Source of the DNA: Leucobacter edaphi
Lineage (GTDB): Bacteria; Actinomycetota; Actinomycetes; Actinomycetales; Microbacteriaceae
Assembly (NCBI RefSeq): GCF_016522535.1
Contig: NZ_JAEHOI010000006.1
Location: forward strand, 1-64,000
Length of the DNA stretch: 64,000 nucleotides
Direction: 5' to 3'
Of the stretch, positions 42,987 to 52,304 are shown piece by piece; position 1 is the stretch's first letter; every line of letters begins with the position of its first letter. The notes under the pieces are model-generated. The model made no database searches and was not told the origin of the DNA. It saw only the letters and a program-made list of their open reading frames with translations. Position numbers and translations under genes: made by a program.

Positions 42987-44144
42987 TCAGCCCTTGATGG
43001 CGTCGGCCAGCTTGACGCGGGCCCCGGTGCGGAGGATCGAGTTGCTGTAGATGCGGGATCCGATCCACAGCACGACCGCGATGGACACGGCGAGGATCCC
43101 GAGCGAGAGGATCGGCTCCCACCACTCTGCGGTGCCGAGGTAGAGGCGCATCGGCATTCCGACGGGGGCGGAGAAGGGGATGTAGCTCATGATGGCGAGC
43201 ATCTGCGGGTTGTCGTTGAACAGGATGACGCCGATGTAGGGGAACATGACGAGCATCAGGACGGGGCTCGTCACCGATCCGATGTCCTCCTGTCGCGAGA
43301 CCAGTGAGGCGAGCGCCGCGTAGAGCGCGGCGAGCAGCACGAAGCCGAAGGCGAACAGGATCGCGAACCAGATCAGCGCGCCGCCGAGCTCTCCCATCAG
43401 GAGATCCTGCCCGGTCGCGAGCATGCCGACCGAGGCCAGGGTCGCGATCAGGGCCACTTGCGCGAAGGCGAGGATCGAGTTGCCGAGGATCTTGCCCGCG
43501 AGCAGCGTCGGCGCGCTGACGGTGGCGAGCAGGATCTCCACGATGCGGGTCTGCTTCTCCTCGACAACGCTCTGCGCGATCGTGGTTCCGAACGTCATCG
43601 CGCTCATCATGAACACGAGGCCGAAGCCGATCGCGATGAAGTAGCCGACCATCGGATTGGTGCCGGTCGGCTCGAGCAGGGTAACCGCGGGCTGCGCCGA
43701 GAGCGACATCATCAGGTCGGACGGGGCGCTGTCCTTCGCGAGCACCGTCAGGTGAACAGGGGTGTCGCCGCCCGCGACGACCGCGGCCTCGACCTTCCCG
43801 CTGCGCACGAGTTCCTCCGCCGCGGCGCGGTCCGCGACCGTCGTGGTGGCGAAAGCGTCCGTCTGCAGCGCGGCCGTGGCGGGATCGGAGGCGACCTCCT
43901 CGGTCACGGCGACCTTCGCGGGCCCGCCGATCGGACCGGCCTTCGCGAGGAGACCGCTCCCGACGACGCTCACGAGCACGAGGAGGAGGAGGACTCCGGT
44001 CGAAATGAGGAACGCCTTGCTGCGGAGCCGGGTGGTGATTTCCCGTTCGGCGACGATCCAGGCGCCCTTCGGGCCGCTCATGCCGTTGGCGCCCGCGAGG
44101 GCATCGGTGCCTGCGGTGCGACGGCGGGTCTCGGTGGTGCTCAT
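42987..44144 (-). CDS. ABC-2 type transporter permease (NatB-like)
   Basis: A 385-residue permease: one helix at about 47-68, a large extracytoplasmic loop to about 185, then five to six helices. AFLISTGVLLLLVLV and the central IAIGFGLVFMMSAMTFGT, followed by EEKQTRIVEILLA, are typical of NatB/YhaP permeases exporting sodium or other compounds. The ATG overlaps the ATPase stop by 4 bp (ATGA), so the two form one exporter. Confidence 0.9.
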   Translation of the reverse strand: MSTTETRRRTAGTDALAGANGMSGPKGAWIVAEREITTRLRSKAFLISTGVLLLLVLVSVVGSGLLAKAGPIGGPAKVAVTEEVASDPATAALQTDAFATTTVADRAAAEELVRSGKVEAAVVAGGDTPVHLTVLAKDSAPSDLMMSLSAQPAVTLLEPTGTNPMVGYFIAIGFGLVFMMSAMTFGTTIAQSVVEEKQTRIVEILLATVSAPTLLAGKILGNSILAFAQVALIATLASVGMLATGQDLLMGELGGALIWFAILFAFGFVLLAALYAALASLVSRQEDIGSVTSPVLMLVMFPYIGVILFNDNPQMLAIMSYIPFSAPVGMPMRLYLGTAEWWEPILSLGILAVSIAVVLWIGSRIYSNSILRTGARVKLADAIKG

Positions 44145-45043
44145 CGGACGACCTCCTTGAAGATCTGCGCGAGGGTGGGGACGACGGGGGCGAAGCTGCG
44201 GATCTGGGCGTCGGGCCCTGCGGCGACGGCGCGGGCGAGGACCGCCTGCGCGTCGGAGTCCGCTGCGGCCTCGAAGCGGGCGCGGCCGCCGTCGAGGTGG
44301 GTGACGGTGATGCCGGGCTGCTCGCGCAGCCAGCCGGCGTCCGCTGCGGGGCCGGCGAGTTCGAGTTCGAATTCGCGCCCGGCGTGCTCGGCGCGCAGCG
44401 CCTCGCGCGAGCCGGAGGCGAGGATCTTGCCCCCGCCGATCACGACGAGGTCGTCGCACAGTCGCTCGACGATGTCGAGCTGGTGCGAGGAGAAGAGGAC
44501 GGGCGCGCCCTGCGCCGCGTAGTCCCGCAGCACTCCGACGACGACCTCTACCGCCATCGGGTCGAGGCCCGAGAACGGCTCGTCGAGGACCAGTGCGATC
44601 GGCTCGTGCACGAGGGCCGCCGCGATCTGTGCGCGCTGCTGGTTGCCGAGCGAGAGGCTCTCGAGCGTCTCGTTCTCGCGCTCCTCGAGTCCGAGGCGGG
44701 CGAGCAGACCCTGCGCCGAGCGCTTCGCGTCATGCGAGCTCATTCCGTGCAGTCGACCCAGGTAGATCAGCTGCTCGAGCACCTTCATCTTGGGGTAGAG
44801 GCCCCGCTCCTCCGGCATGTAACCGATTCGGGACCGCTGCTCGGCCGTGATCGGCTCGCCTTCGAAGCGCACCTCACCGGCGTCCTTCGCGAGCACGCCG
44901 AGGATGATCCGCATCGTCGTCGTCTTGCCCGCGCCGTTGCCGCCGACGAAACCCGTCATCCGGCCGCTTGCCACCTCGAAGCTCACGCCATCGAGGACGC
45001 GGCGATCACCGAAGCTTCGCGAGATGTTCTGCACGTCAATCAT
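44141..45043 (-). CDS. ABC transporter ATP-binding protein (NatA-like)
   Basis: A 300-residue ATPase with GGNGAGKTT (Walker A), LSLGNQQRAQIAAALVHEP (signature LSLGN), LVLDEPFSGLDP (Walker B) and SSHQ (switch). Residues after about 225 form the DUF4162-like C-terminal domain seen in NatA and drug-export ATPases. AGGAGGG lies 11 nt before the ATG. It energises the permease encoded next and is divergent from a sensor kinase, which may regulate it. Confidence 0.93.
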   Translation of the reverse strand: MIDVQNISRSFGDRRVLDGVSFEVASGRMTGFVGGNGAGKTTTMRIILGVLAKDAGEVRFEGEPITAEQRSRIGYMPEERGLYPKMKVLEQLIYLGRLHGMSSHDAKRSAQGLLARLGLEERENETLESLSLGNQQRAQIAAALVHEPIALVLDEPFSGLDPMAVEVVVGVLRDYAAQGAPVLFSSHQLDIVERLCDDLVVIGGGKILASGSREALRAEHAGREFELELAGPAADAGWLREQPGITVTHLDGGRARFEAAADSDAQAVLARAVAAGPDAQIRSFAPVVPTLAQIFKEVVR

Positions 45044-45230
45044 CGCGTCGACTCCCTCCTGTACTGCGCCGGGGGTTCGGATCCCGGCCCGTTGCTTCCA
45101 CGGTATTCGAGCGCTGAAACTGGCACCTCCGCCGGGCGACGGAATCTTTTTCGTAACTTTTCGGATCGAATTTGGGCAAACGCCTCAGCACTCCCCCGCG
45201 CGGGGGATATCCGCGCTCCGCGCACCGCCA

Positions 45231-45243
45231 TACGCTGGAGGAC
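45231..45243 (+). promoter_or_regulatory. Leaderless promoter -10 (TACGCT) of the kinase gene
   Basis: TACGCT (45231-45236) ends 7 nt before the ATG at 45244. The intervening GGAGG is too close to act as a normal ribosome site. Confidence 0.5.
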
Positions 45244-46557
45244 ATGACTCGAGCAGACGGATACAACTGGTCGCGCCCCCGCCCCACGACCGCCGGGCTG
45301 CGCGGCGATGCCGCACTCGCCGGCGCGCTCGCCCTCGCGGCCACGACCACCTCGCTGCTCTACCACCGCATGGGGTACTACGAGAAGCCCGCCGAGCTCT
45401 GGGTGTGGATCCTGGGTCTCGCGCTCTGCACCCTGCCGCTTGCGCTCCGACGCGTCGCCCCAGCGCCCGTCGCGGTCGTGGTCGCGATCGGCTTCTTCGT
45501 CGTTGGGCAGTTCGCGGTGCCCGAGGTGCTCATCGTCAACATCTGCCTGTTCCTCGCGCTCTACACCGTGGGCGCGTGGGAGCCTCGCCGCTCCGTCGCG
45601 CTCTGGACGCAGCTCGGCCTCGCCACCGCGCTCATGATCTGGCTCGTCGTCTCACTCATCGTGTCCTCGTCCTCGACCGAGACCCTGCCGAATTTCTCTC
45701 GATCGGGGCTTTTCTCCGCCTACGCCACGTTTGCCGTCCTGCAGATCATCACGAACCTGCTCTACTTCGGCGGCGCGTATATCTTCGGTGAGCGCGCCTG
45801 GCGCACGGCCCGCCTGCAGGCCCGGCTCGAGGCGCAGGGCCGGGAGCTCGAGCGCGAGCGCGAGACGAGCGCGGCGCAGGCCGTCGCCCTCGACCGGATC
45901 GCGATCGCCCGTGAACTCCACGATGTCGTGGCGCACCATGTCTCGGTCATGGGCATCCAGGCCGGAGCAGCCCGACGCACCCTGGACCGGAACCCGGACG
46001 CCACGGTGTCGGCGCTCGGCGTCGTCGAGGACAGCGCACAGACCGCGATCGAGGAGCTTCGAGGGCTCGTGCGCACCCTCAGATCACCGGATCACGGCGA
46101 CGGCGCCACCACGGTCGGGCTCGCGAATCTCGCTGATCTCGTCGCAGAATCGCAGCAGGCGGAGGTGCCAGCAACGCTCATCATCGCCGGCGAGCCGCGG
46201 CCGGTTCCGATGCTCGTCGATATTGCGCTCTATCGCGTGGTGCAGGAGGCGCTCACGAACGTCAGGAAGCACGCCGGACGCGGCGCCTCCGCTGAGGTGC
46301 GATTGCGCTTCGAGCGGGACGCCGTCGAGGTGGAGATCGGCGACGACGGCGTTCGCCGTGAACTTCCGAAGACGCCAGGGAGCAGCGGTGGATCGGGGCT
46401 CGGGCTTCGTGGAATGCGTGAGCGGATCGGCGCCGTCGGGGGTTCGGTCCACACGGAACGGCGCGAGCGCGGCGGATTCATGGTGCGCGCCCGCGTCCCC
46501 CTCAGCGAACGGCCGGAGGCCCCCGCGGCCCAGATCCTGAGCGGAGCAGCCGCATGA
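45244..46557 (+). CDS. Sensor histidine kinase (HisKA_3)
   Basis: A 437-residue kinase with about five to six helices between residues 23 and 185, then a coiled region, the acceptor box [14 protein letters not shown] (H226) and an HATPase domain with N-box [14 protein letters not shown] and G-box [13 protein letters not shown]. It is divergent from a NatAB-type exporter, a common arrangement where the kinase pair controls the exporter. It is coupled to the regulator gene by a 4-bp overlap. Confidence 0.92.
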   Translation: MTRADGYNWSRPRPTTAGLRGDAALAGALALAATTTSLLYHRMGYYEKPAELWVWILGLALCTLPLALRRVAPAPVAVVVAIGFFVVGQFAVPEVLIVNICLFLALYTVGAWEPRRSVALWTQLGLATALMIWLVVSLIVSSSSTETLPNFSRSGLFSAYATFAVLQIITNLLYFGGAYIFGERAWRTARLQARLEAQGRELERERETSAAQAVALDRIAIARELHDVVAHHVSVMGIQAGAARRTLDRNPDATVSALGVVEDSAQTAIEELRGLVRTLRSPDHGDGATTVGLANLADLVAESQQAEVPATLIIAGEPRPVPMLVDIALYRVVQEALTNVRKHAGRGASAEVRLRFERDAVEVEIGDDGVRRELPKTPGSSGGSGLGLRGMRERIGAVGGSVHTERRERGGFMVRARVPLSERPEAPAAQILSGAAA

Positions 46558-47405
46558 TCCGGATCATGCTCGTCGACGACCAGGGCCTCGTGCGCTCCGG
46601 CTTCCGCATCATCCTCGAGTCGGAGCCGGACTTCGAAATCGTGGGCGAGGCCGAGAACGGGCAGCGCGCCGTCGAACTCGCCGCGGAACTCTCCCCCGAC
46701 GTGATCTGCATGGATGTTGAGATGCCGATCATGAATGGAATCGAGGCTGCGAGAGAGATTCTGGGCGACGTCTCTGCGGGTGGGCCTGCCATCCTCATCC
46801 TCACGACGTTCGGTCATGACCGCTACCTCTTCGAGGCGATCGCGGCCGGCGTGAGCGGGTTCCTGCTGAAAACCTCCAGGGCCGAACAGCTCATCGAGGC
46901 GGTGCGGGAGCTCGCGGCCGGCCGCGCCCTCCTCGGGCCGGATGTCACGCGTGCGGTCCTCGCGCGGCTGTCGGCCGAGGGCGGCTCCGGTGAAATCGAC
47001 GCGCCATCGGCGGCCCCCGGCGAGGCGCTCGCGCCCGCCGGTGGGGCACTCGCGCCCGCCGTTACACACACCCCCGCTTCGCTCACCGGGAGCGGCGCGG
47101 GCGAGCCAGCGGCGGCGGCGGGCCCGGAGGGGGAAGTTGAGCCTGAGCCGGAGCCGAGCGGGGGCAAAACCGACCCGCTCGCCGAGGCGATTGCCGCGGC
47201 GGGGCTCACGGAGCGAGAGCGCGAGGTTCTCGAGCTTCTCGCACTCGGCCGCTCGAACGGCGAGATCGCGAAGCAGCTGTTCCTCGGCGAGGCAACCGTC
47301 AAAACCCACGTCTCCAATGTGCTGCAGAAACTCGGGGTTCGTGATCGGATCCAGGCCGTCGTCTGGGCCCACACCCGCACCGAGGCGCCCTCCAGTTCCG
47401 GGTGA
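46554..47405 (+). CDS. Response regulator, NarL family, with long Pro/Ala linker
   Basis: A 283-residue regulator. The receiver (D54 in [16 protein letters not shown] with the conserved Lys) and the LuxR HTH ([32 protein letters not shown]) are joined by a ~65-residue low-complexity Ala/Pro/Gly/Glu linker at about 143-207, whereas NarL linkers are usually 10-20 residues. Cognate to the kinase gene it overlaps by 4 bp. Confidence 0.92.
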   Translation: MIRIMLVDDQGLVRSGFRIILESEPDFEIVGEAENGQRAVELAAELSPDVICMDVEMPIMNGIEAAREILGDVSAGGPAILILTTFGHDRYLFEAIAAGVSGFLLKTSRAEQLIEAVRELAAGRALLGPDVTRAVLARLSAEGGSGEIDAPSAAPGEALAPAGGALAPAVTHTPASLTGSGAGEPAAAAGPEGEVEPEPEPSGGKTDPLAEAIAAAGLTEREREVLELLALGRSNGEIAKQLFLGEATVKTHVSNVLQKLGVRDRIQAVVWAHTRTEAPSSSG

Positions 47406-47445
47406 ATGCGAGAAGAACGCCAGACGTCGATCCGGGCGCTTCACA

Positions 47446-47553
47446 CTTCCCGTGGCACAGCGACCCCGGCTCTGGCAGACTGAGTTCCTGATCGGGGGTC
47501 CCACCGGGGGGTACGGGCCCTCGATCGCTGGGGAGCCGTACCGTCACGGGAAG
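47446..47553. ncRNA. Putative three-way-junction RNA element between convergent genes
   Basis: Three nested perfect helices can be drawn: P1 CTTCCCGTG (47446-47454) with CACGGGAAG (47545-47553); P2 GACCCC (47462-47467) with GGGGTC (47495-47500); P3 GGTACGG (47510-47516) with CCGTACC (47536-47542). The joined elements form a closed multibranch structure of 108 nt. It lies between the convergent regulator and GNAT genes, so it could belong to the 3' end of either mRNA. I do not match it to a known riboswitch or RNA family; a bidirectional terminator-like role is the simple alternative. Confidence 0.4.
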
Positions 47554-47564
47554 CGACAAGTTGC

Positions 47565-48188
47565 TCAGCCGAGCCGGCCAGGATCCTCGCCGTCAGGAAG
47601 ATGCGCCGCCACCCGCCGCTCCAGGCCGATCCGCACACCCGGCCACTCGCTCGCGATGATCGAGAACACCACCGTGTCGCGCACATACCCGGCGGGCCGC
47701 CGCAGGTGCGAACGCAGAATCCCGTCCTGCTTCGCCCCCAACCTGGCGATCGCCGCGCGCGATTGATGATTGTGGAAATCCGTGCGGAACTCCACGGCCG
47801 GGCACCCCCACACGGTAAATGCGTGGTCCAGAAGCAGGAGCTTCGACTCCGGATTCGTGCCGGAACCGTGCGCGCTCGCCCCGTTCCACGTGGAACCAAT
47901 CTCGACCCGGGGCGTCGCGGCATCGATGTTCATGAACGTCGTCATCCCGATGATCGCCCCGGTGTCGTTTCGCCTCGCAGCGAACGGGATCATCGAGCCC
48001 CGCTCCTGCAGCTCGAGCCGACGCCGAATCTCGGCCGCCATCCCCGCCGGTTCCGGCACCGACGTGTACCAGAGCTTCCACAGCTCGCCGTCGCGCGCCG
48101 CCTCCTGGAGCCCGCGCAGATGGTCCAGCGACAAGGGTTCCAGGGTGACGATGCGGCCGCGCAGCGTCCCGGGATGCTCAAGAGCCAT
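47565..48188 (-). CDS. GNAT acetyltransferase, RimJ/RimL type
   Basis: A 207-residue N-acetyltransferase. It starts with the RimJ/RimL-type TLEPLSLDHLRGL, carries IGMTTFMNID and the late fold element ESKLLLLDHAFTVWGCPAVEF and FHNHQSRAAIARLGAKQDG. Likely modifies a protein N terminus or small amine; target unknown. The ATG is 6 nt after TAGTAT, the first three bases of which are the stop codon of the YCII gene upstream. Confidence 0.87.
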   Translation of the reverse strand: MALEHPGTLRGRIVTLEPLSLDHLRGLQEAARDGELWKLWYTSVPEPAGMAAEIRRRLELQERGSMIPFAARRNDTGAIIGMTTFMNIDAATPRVEIGSTWNGASAHGSGTNPESKLLLLDHAFTVWGCPAVEFRTDFHNHQSRAAIARLGAKQDGILRSHLRRPAGYVRDTVVFSIIASEWPGVRIGLERRVAAHLPDGEDPGRLG

Positions 48189-48200
48189 ATCTCGATACTA
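48189..48200 (-). promoter_or_regulatory. Leaderless promoter -10 (TAGTAT) of the GNAT gene
   Basis: Minus-strand TAGTAT (48200-48195) is 6 nt before the ATG at 48188 and includes the TAG stop of the upstream YCII gene. Confidence 0.5.
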
Positions 48201-48578
48201 CGGACGCTGCGACGCCGGCAGACACTCGCGCAGCTCGATCCGAGCCGCGATCCCGTCGGCGAGGTCGGCGGCGAGCTCACGCGCACGCGCCTCATCGGCG
48301 ACACGGACGGCCCACACGCGCCGCAACAGCGGCGCTGATCCCGCGCCCGACCCGGTTCGCACGGCCCCCGGTCCGGCACTCGCCGGTTCAACCGAACCGC
48401 CAGGCGACACCACGATCGCCGCCTCGTCCGCACCGAGCACCTCGCCCCACTCCAGCTCCGATCGCGCCGCCAGTTCGTCCTCGAAGCGGGCCGCGAACGC
48501 GACAGCGGACTCGACCTCCTCGGCGGGACGCGCCGCGAGGTCCTCCTCGGTCTCGTGATGCAGCAGCAGAAATCGCAT
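48198..48578 (-). CDS. YCII-related protein
   Basis: A 126-residue protein of the YCII/DGPF type: MRFLLLHHETEEDL at the start, a helix with FEDELAARSELEWGEVLG in the middle, and a C-terminal VWAVRVADEARARELAADL strand-helix. A Gly/Pro/Ser-rich insert (about 62-85) separates the halves. Members are small ferredoxin-fold proteins, often next to ECF sigma factors; no such sigma factor is here. GGAGG lies 5 nt before the ATG. Confidence 0.75.
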   Translation of the reverse strand: MRFLLLHHETEEDLAARPAEEVESAVAFAARFEDELAARSELEWGEVLGADEAAIVVSPGGSVEPASAGPGAVRTGSGAGSAPLLRRVWAVRVADEARARELAADLADGIAARIELRECLPASQRP

Positions 48579-48701
48579 GACAGCCTCCGGATCCTGGCGG
48601 CTCACCCGCCCGCGAGCTGCGCGCGGAGCCGCCGGTGCTCCCATCGTGGCACGCGGAAGCGCCGGGGTCGAGGCCCGCGGTGGCCGTCCGAGGCGGTCAT
48701 C

Positions 48702-49913
48702 TCAGAACTCCCGCCATCGTGCCCCGAATCCCGTCGCGGCGAGCACTGCAATGTAGAGCGCGGCTGCCGCCAGCATCGCCCCGTCCAGACCGAAGCCCCC
48801 GACCGCCGCACCCGCGAAGAAGCTCCCCAGCGGCATCGCGCTCGTCACACAGGCTGAGATCGCCGCCAGCACCCGCGCGCGGATCCCGGGCGGGACAAGA
48901 TGCAAGATCGCCGAATCGATGAGCGGGTTGAGGGGCCCACCGGCCAGCCCTGCGATCGCGAGCGCGCCAAGCGCCACCGGAAGCGGGGGTTCACACGCGA
49001 GAATCACATACGGAGGCGCCCCGGCAAGGACGAAGAGGACGAGGAACAGCGGCCGCCGGGGAACCCGGTCGCCGAGAAGCCCAGAGGCAGCCGCCCCGAC
49101 GAGTCCGCCCCCGGCAATACACGCCGCCATCAGCCCCAGCACGCTCGGGTCGCCCGTCCGATCCGCGTAGAGAGGCCTGAGGACCGTGGCGCCGGCGATG
49201 TCGATCGCGTTCGTGAGGACCACCATCATCACCACCGCGCGGAAGAGCGGCGTCCGCCAGATGAACGCGAATCCCGCCAGCATTCCCTCCCTGTTGCTCG
49301 AACGCGGCCCGGTGCTTGCGGGCGCATCGGACCGCGGGATGCATCGCACCGTCAGGAGAATCGCGCAGCAAAAGGCCCCAGCGGTGAGGAGCAACGCTCC
49401 AGCTGCGCTCGCGAAGGCAACGACCACGCCGGCCGCGGAGACTCCGAGCATGGCCGCGGTTCGTGACACCGTCGCCTGGGCGGCGGCGGCCTTCTCGAGC
49501 GGGACGCCGGCGAGCGCGGCAAGTTCGGGGAGCTGACTCAACCTGGCGGCGTTCCCCGGCGCATCCAGGAGGTTCGATGCGAACACCAGGAGCAGGAGCA
49601 CCCAGATCGGCAACAGGCCGGCTGCGGCGAGCACCGGGATCGCGAGGACGGTGATCCCACTTGCGGCATCCGCGACGATACTCGCAGAGCGGAACCCGAA
49701 ACGATCGACGAGGACTCCGCCCATGGTGCCTCCGATCACGATCGGGGCCGTTGCGGCGACGCCCGCGATGGTGACCGACCACGGTGACGGATCGAGTTGC
49801 AGAGCGAGCAACGGTATGGCGACCACCGTGACCGCGTTCCCGGCTCGGGAGCAGCCGTCCCCCGCGAGCAACGCGACGAGCGGGGCTCTTCGGCGGGACG
49901 GCGGGAGGCTCAT
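48702..49913 (-). CDS. MFS transporter (exporter type)
   Basis: A 403-residue protein with 12 helices of the MFS_1/MFS_3 type. LVALLAGDGCSRAGNAVTVVAIPLLALQL at the start (given here in outline), DRFGFRSASIVAD in loop 2-3 and GDRVPRRP in loop 8-9 are exporter-like. The start overlaps the ArsR gene stop by 4 bp, so the pump is likely controlled by that regulator. Substrate unknown, probably a drug or metabolite. Confidence 0.9.
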   Translation of the reverse strand: MSLPPSRRRAPLVALLAGDGCSRAGNAVTVVAIPLLALQLDPSPWSVTIAGVAATAPIVIGGTMGGVLVDRFGFRSASIVADAASGITVLAIPVLAAAGLLPIWVLLLLVFASNLLDAPGNAARLSQLPELAALAGVPLEKAAAAQATVSRTAAMLGVSAAGVVVAFASAAGALLLTAGAFCCAILLTVRCIPRSDAPASTGPRSSNREGMLAGFAFIWRTPLFRAVVMMVVLTNAIDIAGATVLRPLYADRTGDPSVLGLMAACIAGGGLVGAAASGLLGDRVPRRPLFLVLFVLAGAPPYVILACEPPLPVALGALAIAGLAGGPLNPLIDSAILHLVPPGIRARVLAAISACVTSAMPLGSFFAGAAVGGFGLDGAMLAAAALYIAVLAATGFGARWREF

Positions 49914-50494
49914 GGTCGTCGGTACGCCGCGTATTGGATGGTGACTGGATGCGCACCCGTGCGGGCTCCCCCCGTATCGCGCGCAGAGCGCCCCGCCCAG
50001 CGGGTCGAGAGTTCTTCGAGTTCACGGCTCATTTCGGCGAGTTCTTCGACGGTCAGCCACGCGAGCGAGTCACCGATCGTGCCCGCCGCGACCCAGGCGC
50101 GGTCGAGGGTCTCCTCAGACTCGAGATAGGCGAGCAAGGCTGCGGCGTACCCGTGCACGATGGTCGTACGCATGGCGCGACCCGCCGCTTGTTGCTCCGG
50201 ATTCTCATGCGCCGCGGCGGGATCGAAGCGTGTCGATTCCGCGGTTGCCCGCCACCACCGCTCGCGCCGGTCCCGCGCGAGCTCGGGCGCCAGCTCGATC
50301 AGCCCGTGCTTCTCGAGCGTGCCGAGGTGGTAGCTGATCGAGCCAGGCGCTGCGTCCAGCCTGCCGCTCAGCTTCCCGACGGTCTGAGGTCCGTCGGCGC
50401 GCAGCGAGCCCAGGATCCGGAGGCGGAGCGGGTGCGCGAGCGCGCGAAGTGCCGACGGATCCGTGATGTTGACGTGAGCGTGACGGTGCCTCAT
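49910..50494 (-). CDS. ArsR-type winged-helix regulator
   Basis: A 194-residue regulator. The winged HTH lies near residues 14-70: LRALAHPLRLRILGSLRADG, then KLSGRLDAAPGSISYHLGTL and the wing. No metal-binding CxC motif, so an organic ligand or none is likely. The ATG is 7 nt after TAGGAT, beside the inverted repeat CACAAGA/TCTTGTG. It is coupled to the MFS exporter gene and probably represses the pair. Confidence 0.87.
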   Translation of the reverse strand: MRHRHAHVNITDPSALRALAHPLRLRILGSLRADGPQTVGKLSGRLDAAPGSISYHLGTLEKHGLIELAPELARDRRERWWRATAESTRFDPAAAHENPEQQAAGRAMRTTIVHGYAAALLAYLESEETLDRAWVAAGTIGDSLAWLTVEELAEMSRELEELSTRWAGRSARDTGGARTGAHPVTIQYAAYRRP

Positions 50495-50507
50495 GCACCA
50501 GATCCTA
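50495..50507 (-). promoter_or_regulatory. Leaderless promoter -10 (TAGGAT) of the ArsR gene
   Basis: Minus-strand TAGGAT (50507-50502) ends 7 nt before the ATG at 50494. Confidence 0.5.
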
Positions 50508-50511
50508 ATTC

Positions 50512-50541
50512 CACAAGAAATCTTGCGCAACGTATCTTGTG
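50512..50541. promoter_or_regulatory. Inverted repeat, likely ArsR operator
   Basis: CACAAGA (50512-50518) and TCTTGTG (50535-50541) are perfect inverted copies, and an extra TCTTG (50521-50525) follows the first arm, making CAAGA/TCTTG nested half-sites. The position is directly upstream of the -10. Confidence 0.55.
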
Positions 50542-50643
50542 AACGTTGAAGGAGACCCCGAAGGCCCCGCCCGCAACATCGAGTCATCCTCGTGCGCACG
50601 CTCGGCGTCTGTGCTGTGATGGTCGAAACGCCGAGGAGGAATC

Positions 50644-51513
50644 ATGAGCGAGGGCAGCACCGAATTCGAACGCCCGGCGGGCTCTGCGGAAGGCGCCACG
50701 GGCGCCAGCGATCCCGCGTTCGCCGAGGCGCATGCGCGCTGGCACGCCGGCGTCGAGGAGTCACGCCGGCACCCCTACGGGCCGCTCTCCCCGACCGCAA
50801 TCTTCTGGCTCTCCCGCGAACCTCGCACCCTTCCCGGGCTGCCGGGGGTGTGGCGCGCCGACGCCGACGGGCTCGTGATCGTCGAGCTCAGCGCCGCCGA
50901 CGGGGTGACGCTCGGCTCAGGAGATCCGGTCGAGGGCCGGGTCGAACTCGGTCCGCTCACCGGGACCGAGTCGGAGCTGCTCGGCTGGGGATCGATCCGG
51001 GTCGAGGTCGCCGCGCGGAGCGGCCAGATCGCGGTCCGGCCGCGCGACCCTGCCTCGCAGGCGCGCGCCGACTACGCGGGAACCTCCACCTTCGCTCCGA
51101 GTGAGAAATGGCTGATCAGCGCCGAGTTCAAGGCCCGTCCGCGCGCGGATGTGAGCGTTTCCTCCGCAGCGGGGCCCGATCGGCAACAGCACTACTCCTC
51201 GCCGGGGATCGCCCGCTTCAGCGTGGGCGACGCGACCGTCGAGCTGACCCTGTTCGGGTCGTTCGAGGGAGACGATCTGCGCGCGATCTTCGCCGACGCG
51301 AGCGGAGCAGACGCGACCTTCCCCGCCGCGCGCTTCGTCGACGTGAAACCCGGCCCGGACGGAACGCTCGTCATCGACTTCAACCGGGCCGTCAACCCGC
51401 CCGCCGCCTACTCCGCCGCGGCAACCTGCCCGTTCCCTCCCGCCGAGAACCGGCTGCCCGTGCGCATCGATGCCGGCGAGCTCCGGCCCGCGCCGGGCAC
51501 CGGACGCGCCTGA
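50644..51513 (+). CDS. DUF1684 domain-containing protein
   Basis: A 289-residue soluble protein. The DUF1684 features are a helical start with WHAGVEESRRHPYGPLSP, WLSREPRTLPGLPGVWR, a beta-rich middle, and the C-terminal RFVDVKPGPDGTLVIDFNRA with the motif NPPAAYSAAATCPFPPAENR. The family is widespread and uncharacterised; no catalytic residues are evident. GAGGAGGAATC precedes the ATG. Confidence 0.85.
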   Translation: MSEGSTEFERPAGSAEGATGASDPAFAEAHARWHAGVEESRRHPYGPLSPTAIFWLSREPRTLPGLPGVWRADADGLVIVELSAADGVTLGSGDPVEGRVELGPLTGTESELLGWGSIRVEVAARSGQIAVRPRDPASQARADYAGTSTFAPSEKWLISAEFKARPRADVSVSSAAGPDRQQHYSSPGIARFSVGDATVELTLFGSFEGDDLRAIFADASGADATFPAARFVDVKPGPDGTLVIDFNRAVNPPAAYSAAATCPFPPAENRLPVRIDAGELRPAPGTGRA

Positions 51514-51651
51514 GCAGCCGGATCGAGCGGCGAACGGAGCGCCGGGAGCGGCGGGAGCGCCGAGAACACCCGGCACTCGTCTGCGGCAGAGGCCCCGGGC
51601 AAGGCGGAGCTTCTGCGCGGGCCGGATCCCGCGCCGGCCTGCGCCGCCGAT

Positions 51652-51663
51652 TACCCTGTTCAC
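51652..51663 (+). promoter_or_regulatory. Leaderless promoter -10 (TACCCT) of the GNAT gene
   Basis: TACCCT ends 6 nt before the ATG at 51664. Confidence 0.5.
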
Positions 51664-52293
51664 ATGTCTTCCACGGAATCGACCACGGAATCGAGTGCGC
51701 TCGGCAGCCCCGCGCCGAGGCTCCTCTCCCAGGCGTGGCCGCGCTCGACAGAACGCCTCACGATCCGGCTCGCGACTCCCGCGGACTCCTCGGCGCTGTG
51801 GGAGTTCTGGCGGCTCCCCGAGGTGGGCAAGTGGCTCGGCTGGGCGCCCGTCGACCGGGAGGACTGGGACGCCACGCTCCCCGCAAAGCTCGCGGACTTC
51901 CTGATCGTCGAGCACGAGGGTCGCGTGATCGGGAACCTCATGCTGCACATCGAGGACGCCTGGGCACAGCGCGAGGTGGCCGAGCGGGCCACACAGGTGC
52001 AGGCGGAGATCGGCTGGGTCTTCCACCCCGACTCCGGCGGACGCGGCCTCGCCACCGAGGCAGTTGAGGACCTGCTGGGGCTCTGCTTCCAGGACCTCGG
52101 GCTCCGCCGCGTCCAGGCCGGCGCCTTCGCGGACAACGAGCCATCGTGGCGCCTCATGGATCGCGTGGGGATGCGGCGCGAGTACTACGCGGTGCGCGAG
52201 TCCCTGCACCGCGATCTCGGCTGGATCGACGGGGTCTTGTACGCGATGCTGGCCGACGAGTGGCGGGCCAGGAGGAGCGCGAAGGGCGAGTAG
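51664..52293 (+). CDS. GNAT acetyltransferase, RimJ/RimL type
   Basis: A 209-residue acetyltransferase with an N-terminal Ser-rich tail, RLTIRLATPADSSALWEFW, GWVFHPDSGGRGLATEAV (the acetyl-CoA pyrophosphate loop with GxGLA) and the late GAFADNEPSWRLMDRVGMRR. Typical of ribosomal-protein or antibiotic-modifying family members; target unknown. It converges on the lipoprotein esterase gene 11 bp away. Confidence 0.9.
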   Translation: MSSTESTTESSALGSPAPRLLSQAWPRSTERLTIRLATPADSSALWEFWRLPEVGKWLGWAPVDREDWDATLPAKLADFLIVEHEGRVIGNLMLHIEDAWAQREVAERATQVQAEIGWVFHPDSGGRGLATEAVEDLLGLCFQDLGLRRVQAGAFADNEPSWRLMDRVGMRREYYAVRESLHRDLGWIDGVLYAMLADEWRARRSAKGE

Positions 52294-52304
52294 CCAGCCG
52301 CCCC

